Below are positions 59,565 through 64,000 of a stretch of 64,000 nt of DNA, in pieces. Under the pieces are notes generated by a model. The model was not told the origin of the DNA and searched no databases. It saw only the letters and a list, made by a program, of their open reading frames with translations. Position 1 is the first letter of the stretch; every line of letters starts with the position of its first letter. Source of the stretch: a virus; the IMG/VR virus record IMGVR_UViG_3300030419_005456, positions 1-64,000 of that record; one strand, given 5' to 3'. A program made the translations under genes and the position numbers.

Positions 59565-60262
59565 AGCTTCTTTCTTGGTGTAATACCTTGTTCACAATTG
59601 CTAAAGATACCTTTGTCGTGAATGATTTTAGGTATCACATAAAAGGAATTGATTTCATGGTGCATGCCGTTTAATTGTGAATCAATTGGATTGATAGGAT
59701 CTAGTTCTAGAATTTTGTTGAACATGCCTCTTCTAATAATCACCCCGTGTAGGCCACCGCATGTAAAGTGAGCTTCCGAAACTTTGCCAACAGAAATGCT
59801 TCCGTGTTCGTTGTATAATCTTTCCGCAGTTAGATTCCACTCGTCATCAGCCTCTCCTATCCACCAGCCGAGAAATAAAATGTCGTATGGCAAGGAATCA
59901 ATATTTGTTTGTTTATCAAGTTTTTCCAGTACGTCGTCAAATCTTTCTGTAAAATAAGCGTCATCCTCTAGTAAAAGAATACTATTAAGCCCGTCTTCTT
60001 TGGCTTTTTGGATTATGGCTTGATGGGACATAAAGGCGTTGTAGTGGTTAATCTTTGTAACTTCGTTTCCGTAGCTCCAATTTTCCACTGGAGGGTTTGG
60101 GTCGTCTACCCTATCGTATTCTGATGCGTCTAGCGTTTTGCCATCTCCAACCACAAACCTTTCAAACTCAAGACCTTTAGCGAGACATTGCTTTTCTAAG
60201 TCGAGCCACTCTTCTTTTCTTTTGTCTAAACATAAACAAACAGCTTTATCTATTCCGAGCAT
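59561..60262 (-). CDS. GT25-family (LPS) glycosyltransferase-like
   Basis: 233 aa. 'AVCLCLDKRKEEWLDLEKQ' (GT25 'NL..R.....' start), 'HYNAFMSHQAIIQKAKEDGLNSILLLEDDAYF' with E99-D100-D101, and 'LPYDILFLGWW' are the standard GT25 blocks (LgtB/LpsA/procollagen galactosyltransferase family). The later 'CGGLHGVIIRRG' fits the family's acceptor side. It probably adds a galactose-type sugar; the acceptor is unknown. Confidence 0.7.
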   Translation of the reverse strand: MLGIDKAVCLCLDKRKEEWLDLEKQCLAKGLEFERFVVGDGKTLDASEYDRVDDPNPPVENWSYGNEVTKINHYNAFMSHQAIIQKAKEDGLNSILLLEDDAYFTERFDDVLEKLDKQTNIDSLPYDILFLGWWIGEADDEWNLTAERLYNEHGSISVGKVSEAHFTCGGLHGVIIRRGMFNKILELDPINPIDSQLNGMHHEINSFYVIPKIIHDKGIFSNCEQGITPRKKL

Positions 60263-61308
60263 TTTTTCATTTCACTTAAAAAATATTTGGCCATAGCTTC
60301 TGTAGTCAGATGCTTTTCTGTATACTCTCTAAATCTTTTTAAGAGAGAGGTGTATTCATAGAAGTCAAAGTTCTTTCTGTCTATATAGCCCCTATCCTCT
60401 CCCGGCAGTATCTGCTTAGACGTTCCTATAAAGGTATCTTTTTGAGGGTTATAAGGTCTAATTGTACCGGGGTGTAAACCACTGAGCTTTTTCGCTTCAA
60501 CACACAGGTCTTTTGGAAAGTTAAAAAGTGTGTTTGTGGGGCATTTTTCTATGTCTGTAAAATATGGTATAGAACCGCAAGCAAGTATCTCATAGTGCCT
60601 CATACAGTCCCAACCGGCCTGCATGTCATCTTCTCTGGCTTTTTTGCAGGTATAGGCAAAGTAGCTTTGCGAATACATGTCATAATATGAATCTTCGGTG
60701 TCATATATATAGGTTTTTTGATGGGGGTCATCAAAGTGCATGTAGGCAGGAACTAGAGGAGCAAAATCAAACTGTCTTGTAAATGCCTCTTCCTCTCTTA
60801 TTTTTTCTTTAGGTAGAGAAAAGGAAATAGGTTTAGCTATTGAAGAGTATTGCTCCGCAAGTTCTCTTTTAAAGTAAACGCCGAGAGAAGCAAGTTTCGC
60901 ATTAATCGGTTGTCTATCCCAACCATCTACGATGGCGACTTGTTTTTTGTCGTAATAGCTCAGTATTGATAGAATTGTTGCTGTAGTGCTATTAGGATTA
61001 TTTATCTCCGTATGATGTATTGGGCATACGATCATATCATAATACTTGTTTCTTATCTTGCCCCCTATATCATCTCTATCCACTTCGAGATCCGGCAATA
61101 GGCCATAAGTAGTAAAACCCTTGCCCCATAGATCCTTTAATTTATTATCGTCAGCATCGTCGTAAAGATGCCACAGTTTGGCACAATCTACTACATCTTC
61201 CCCAAGAAGAGACCTAAGACCATGAAACAACGTATCTGACTGATAGTCTCCAACATTTTTTGAGTTTAAATTACACTCATATATGATTGGGCAATATAGA
61301 ATTTTCAT
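60250..61308 (-). CDS. Exostosin/GT-B-like glycosyltransferase candidate
   Basis: 352 aa. The C-terminal half contains 'MRHYEILACGSIPYFTDIEKCP' (~232-253), a common signature ('MRhyEilAcGsiPyf.d...cP') of glycosyltransferases that act on surface glycans, then 'YTSLLKRFREYTEKHLTT'. The N-terminal half ('LLPDLEVDRDDIGGKI', 'DMIVCPIHHTEI', 'QVAIVDGWDRQPI') has the strand-helix order of a first GT-B domain. The specific family is uncertain. It overlaps neighbours at both ends. Confidence 0.55.
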   Translation of the reverse strand: MKILYCPIIYECNLNSKNVGDYQSDTLFHGLRSLLGEDVVDCAKLWHLYDDADDNKLKDLWGKGFTTYGLLPDLEVDRDDIGGKIRNKYYDMIVCPIHHTEINNPNSTTATILSILSYYDKKQVAIVDGWDRQPINAKLASLGVYFKRELAEQYSSIAKPISFSLPKEKIREEEAFTRQFDFAPLVPAYMHFDDPHQKTYIYDTEDSYYDMYSQSYFAYTCKKAREDDMQAGWDCMRHYEILACGSIPYFTDIEKCPTNTLFNFPKDLCVEAKKLSGLHPGTIRPYNPQKDTFIGTSKQILPGEDRGYIDRKNFDFYEYTSLLKRFREYTEKHLTTEAMAKYFLSEMKKCSE

Positions 61309-62267
61309 TTTTCTTTACTTACTATGTCGGTTATAACGTCTTTAGAGTTAGGAAACTTTGGCTTCCAGCCTATAGATTTTAGCTTGGAATTATCAACCTT
61401 GATGATTTTATTATCACCCTTCCAAGTTGATTCTTCCCCAAGCCATTTTAGAGGTTTTTGTATCTGTAATCCATCCATAACAGCTTCGGCCACCTGTTCT
61501 ATATTTATGGAATCATCAGGTACAACATTGTATTCTTCATATTGTTCCAAATCAGATCCCGCCAGTAAAACTAAAGCTTCTAGTAAATCCTCTATGTGGC
61601 AAAAGGGTTTATTTGAACCGGGGTAGCTTCCCAAAACTTCTAGATATGGATTTTCACTACGTAGCTTTCTAATAAAGTCTTTAACTACGCCGTGAGTTAA
61701 CCCACCACCAACCGTGGCACAAAGTCTGGCAGAAGCCGCCTTAATTCTTCCCATGTTGGCATATGTTTCCAAGATGCTCTCAGAAGCCCTTTTTGTCATC
61801 CCGTAAACAGAAGTCGGACGAGTGTTATGCTTTTCTTTGTAGATGAGATTATCTGGAGAACGATCAGAATTAAATAACCAGTCGCCGTAAACAATTACGG
61901 AAGAGGCCAGTACGACCTTACAGCCTTCAGGAGCGTAATGAGCCACTTTTTGGGTGCTAACCATATTATCTAATATGATTTGATGTGGATTTTCCTCGTC
62001 TATTTTTACTAAAGGGTTGCTAGCTAAATGAAATATTACTTCTGGCTTATGTTCTTTACACAGATTTTCAAAGTTAAAGTATGTGTACCTAGATTGATCC
62101 GTTTCTCCCAAGTCTATGGCGTAATGTCTTTGTTCTACCCTTCTGTCCCTTTTGTTAACTAGTATTGGTCTGCGGGATAGGGTTATGACATCGTGGCCAA
62201 GTAGTCTTAGTTTGACAACTAAATGACTACCTATAAAACCTGTTGCACCTGTAACGAGTATTTTCAT
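61305..62267 (-). CDS. NAD-dependent epimerase/dehydratase (extended SDR)
   Basis: 320 aa. 'VTGATGFIGSH' (5-15), 'HLASNPLV', 'ASSVIVYGDW' (121-130) and Y155-G-M-T-K159 form a complete SDR core; 'KPFCHIEDLLEAL' and 'NVVPDDSINIEQVAEAV' are the substrate-domain blocks of UDP-glucose 4-epimerase relatives. Substrate is unknown. It is the fourth SDR enzyme of the cluster. The stop of the upstream gene touches its start. Confidence 0.7.
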   Translation of the reverse strand: MKILVTGATGFIGSHLVVKLRLLGHDVITLSRRPILVNKRDRRVEQRHYAIDLGETDQSRYTYFNFENLCKEHKPEVIFHLASNPLVKIDEENPHQIILDNMVSTQKVAHYAPEGCKVVLASSVIVYGDWLFNSDRSPDNLIYKEKHNTRPTSVYGMTKRASESILETYANMGRIKAASARLCATVGGGLTHGVVKDFIRKLRSENPYLEVLGSYPGSNKPFCHIEDLLEALVLLAGSDLEQYEEYNVVPDDSINIEQVAEAVMDGLQIQKPLKWLGEESTWKGDNKIIKVDNSKLKSIGWKPKFPNSKDVITDIVSKEK

Positions 62268-63313
62268 TATTCTCTTATCATGCTATTAAGAAAGTTTATA
62301 CATTTTTCTGCTTCTTGTGGCATTTCTAGTTCTTCAAAAATTTTGGCAACCCTGTGAAAGTATGTGTGGTTGTTCAAAACACAATCATGGCCACGTTGTA
62401 TGTAGGGAATTCTCTCTTCGGGGTTATTTATGTAATATTCGATTAGTTTCTCAAATTCTTCCGGCGTTTTTGCAAACACCATTTCGTCATTAGTAAACAC
62501 ATCATTCGCCATAGATTCTACATAGTCTGACACACAGAAACCACCGCTCATTAGTATCTTAAATGGTCTTTCGATGATGTCGTATCCAAAGTCTTGAGAG
62601 TGAGGCTCACTAACATTAGGACAAACAGTAGCCGATCTAAAAACGTGCTTGACATTTTCGTTCTGAATACGACCCATATATTGAATAACAGGCCAGTTGG
62701 AGCCGCCAAATATTTTGACATTAAACTTCCCTACCGGATGACAAAGCCTAAGCAAGTACTTATCCAAACACCGCGCTTTATACGGCCAATAGCCACCAAC
62801 AAAAGCAACATCAGACTTTAAAAAATCAACCTCTCCGGCTTCGGCATAATCAAACACGTCCGCCCCGTGAATGAGAGAGACGGGTTTAATTCCAACCGTT
62901 TTCCATCGGTTGTGTGTTTCTTTTAGCCAGTTGTCGTGATAATGGTTGTGAACAAAGTTTGGCTTATCGTGTTCACGCTTGAGTCTTTCTATCCATACAA
63001 TTTCTGCTTTATTTGCTGTTAATATTGGATATTTTTCACTGTCTATGTGATTTTGCATATCGCCCCAGTCAGAAGCTCTCATAACAACTTTTAGATGAGG
63101 TCTTTCGGCTATGCAGTTAAATACAGCCCTGTCTACGTTATATGTTTGACCCATAAAGATATCAGGTTCAAACTCGTCAAAAGCGTCATAGGCAGATTTG
63201 CTTTGAATATCCCATATAGCAACTTCATGCCCAATGGCTTGAAAAACTTTAGCCCACCCAAGTCTAATATAGTAATGGGCGTGAGGACCGTCGTTGCTGA
63301 TCATTATTTTCAT
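62267..63313 (-). CDS. CgeB-like GT-B glycosyltransferase
   Basis: 348 aa. The C-terminal third, 'YDIIERPFKILMSGGFCVSDYVE', 'DEMVFAKTPEEFEKLIEYYINNPEER' and 'RGHDCVLNNHTYFHRVAKIFEEL', is the Glyco_trans_1_2/CgeB block in full. The N-terminal part ('HAHYYIRLGWAKVFQAIGHEVAIWD') is a first Rossmann domain. It would transfer a sugar from a nucleotide donor; the acceptor is unknown. It shares four bases with the nucleotidyltransferase gene. Confidence 0.75.
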   Translation of the reverse strand: MKIMISNDGPHAHYYIRLGWAKVFQAIGHEVAIWDIQSKSAYDAFDEFEPDIFMGQTYNVDRAVFNCIAERPHLKVVMRASDWGDMQNHIDSEKYPILTANKAEIVWIERLKREHDKPNFVHNHYHDNWLKETHNRWKTVGIKPVSLIHGADVFDYAEAGEVDFLKSDVAFVGGYWPYKARCLDKYLLRLCHPVGKFNVKIFGGSNWPVIQYMGRIQNENVKHVFRSATVCPNVSEPHSQDFGYDIIERPFKILMSGGFCVSDYVESMANDVFTNDEMVFAKTPEEFEKLIEYYINNPEERIPYIQRGHDCVLNNHTYFHRVAKIFEELEMPQEAEKCINFLNSMIRE

Positions 63314-64000
63314 TGTTCTAAATCTCTAAGAGAGTTTATTTCTCGTATGCTCATACCTTCTGGTTCAAGAGCTTTGATTTTCGCACCTCTGTTTAGCATT
63401 GTGTTAAATAGCTCAAAGGGATACATCTTGTTTCGTTTTCTGTCCAAACATAAACTTTTAAACGTTTCTAATTCTTTTCCTTCTAGGTAAATTATCTGCG
63501 CCCATTTTGTCTCTAACCCATAAGAAAAGTTAGTTACTACGCCGTCTATTACAGTTACGCCCACGCTTTCTTCTTTAAATCTACCTTGGGAGTCAACTAG
63601 AATACAAGACCCATCCTTTGTGATGTCTTTTATTGACTTGGGGTTGAAAATTAAGTCTCCGTATATAATTAAAATTCGATCATGTATAGAATTATTAATC
63701 GCCAGTCTAAGGCTCTCTACTATGTTGGTTTGATCGTAAAGTTGATTTTCTATAACCCTAGCTTGCTTTGGTAAAACTTTAATTATTTTATCAGCCTCAA
63801 ACCCAACGACTGTAATTATTTCAGAAAAGGGAAAAAGGTTTTTTGTATCGTTAATAATTTTTGTAATTATAACATCTTCATGATTAAGGGGCAGCAAGCA
63901 TTTAGGGCCATAGGATTTCATTCTATGGCCCATTCCTGCTGCTGGTATAATTACGGTCAATTCTTTATCTCTTACCGTTCCAGCACCAGATTTTTTAGCT
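63310..64000 (-). CDS. MobA/LicC-like nucleotidyltransferase, N-terminus outside the window
   Basis: 'TVIIPAAGMGHRMKSYGPKCLLPL' is the glycine-rich NTP-binding start of sugar/choline nucleotidyltransferases, followed by 'ITVVGFEADKI', 'IENQLYDQTNIVESLRLAI' and 'ILIIYGDLIF', as in LicC-like enzymes. A TTG at 63960 could serve as start, but the frame stays open to the window edge (reads ...KKSGAGTVRDKE before it), so the gene probably extends further upstream and may carry another N-terminal domain. The Asp of 'IIYGDLIF' is a candidate metal ligand. Confidence 0.65.
   Translation of the reverse strand, partial: AKKSGAGTVRDKELTVIIPAAGMGHRMKSYGPKCLLPLNHEDVIITKIINDTKNLFPFSEIITVVGFEADKIIKVLPKQARVIENQLYDQTNIVESLRLAINNSIHDRILIIYGDLIFNPKSIKDITKDGSCILVDSQGRFKEESVGVTVIDGVVTNFSYGLETKWAQIIYLEGKELETFKSLCLDRKRNKMYPFELFNTMLNRGAKIKALEPEGMSIREINSLRDLEQ

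Noticed and set aside
1-64000. tRNA genes and CRISPR arrays
   Set aside because: Almost all bases are coding and the few gaps contain terminators or promoter-like sites; no cloverleaf or spacer-repeat array was seen.

Overview
The window reads as part of a large tailed bacteriophage genome, probably from an aquatic environment and not identifiable to species. The left 41 kb, all on the + strand, is a virion-assembly module. The right 23 kb, all on the - strand, is a densely packed glycan-biosynthesis module that ends in three nucleic-acid genes. Long genes, gaps of a few bases, overlapping stop/start codons and a complete tail-gene order around a 2848-residue tape measure protein support a phage. 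No sheath, baseplate-wedge or contractile-tail gene is visible and the tube gene is followed directly by chaperone-position genes, so a long non-contractile (siphovirus-like) tail is the simplest reading. Capsid, terminase and replication genes lie outside the window.

Layout of the + strand: 1-5073 holds fibre and accessory virion proteins (a partial fibre C-terminus, a DNRLRE-like beta protein, a decapeptide-repeat protein, a BppU-N-like domain protein, a large fibre with a C-terminal S74 chaperone) mixed with one connector-like gene. 5082-7272 holds three neck/tail-completion candidates. A promoter-like motif precedes the tail tube gene (7340-8281). Two hairpins with T tracts follow it, then a chaperone-like gene whose start carries a striking 10-nt tandem repeat and frame break, two further genes, another hairpin terminator, and the tape measure gene (10896-19442). 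Six tail-tip genes follow (19455-40195), including a 3222-residue protein with about 150 cysteines. A second copy of the promoter-like motif precedes a last virion gene (40241-40951). A bidirectional terminator closes the module.

Layout of the - strand, in transcription order from the right edge: about 25 sugar-nucleotide and glycan genes (64000-43102), then an EDxHD/Vsr-like homing-endonuclease candidate, a SAP-domain single-strand-annealing-like protein and a zinc-ribbon protein (43105-41091). The sugar genes include nucleotidyltransferases (one fused to a HAD phosphatase), four SDR epimerases/dehydratases, an RmlB-like 4,6-dehydratase, a DegT/StrS aminotransferase fused behind a glycosyltransferase-like domain, a sugar N-formyltransferase, a 2OG-Fe(II) oxygenase, two methyltransferases, a cupin, and glycosyltransferases of several folds. 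Dehydratase + aminotransferase + formyltransferase together predict an NDP-4-formamido-4,6-dideoxyhexose. The cluster could decorate virion proteins or alter the host surface glycan; the sequence does not say which.

The most notable items are: the possible programmed 10-nt bypass or frameshift at 8446-8465; the shared promoter/leader motif before two virion genes; the hairpin attenuators around the tube and chaperone genes; the giant Cys-rich tail-tip protein and its recurring C-x(n)-W motif; the GT-DegT and HAD-nucleotidyltransferase fusions; and the predicted formamido-sugar pathway.
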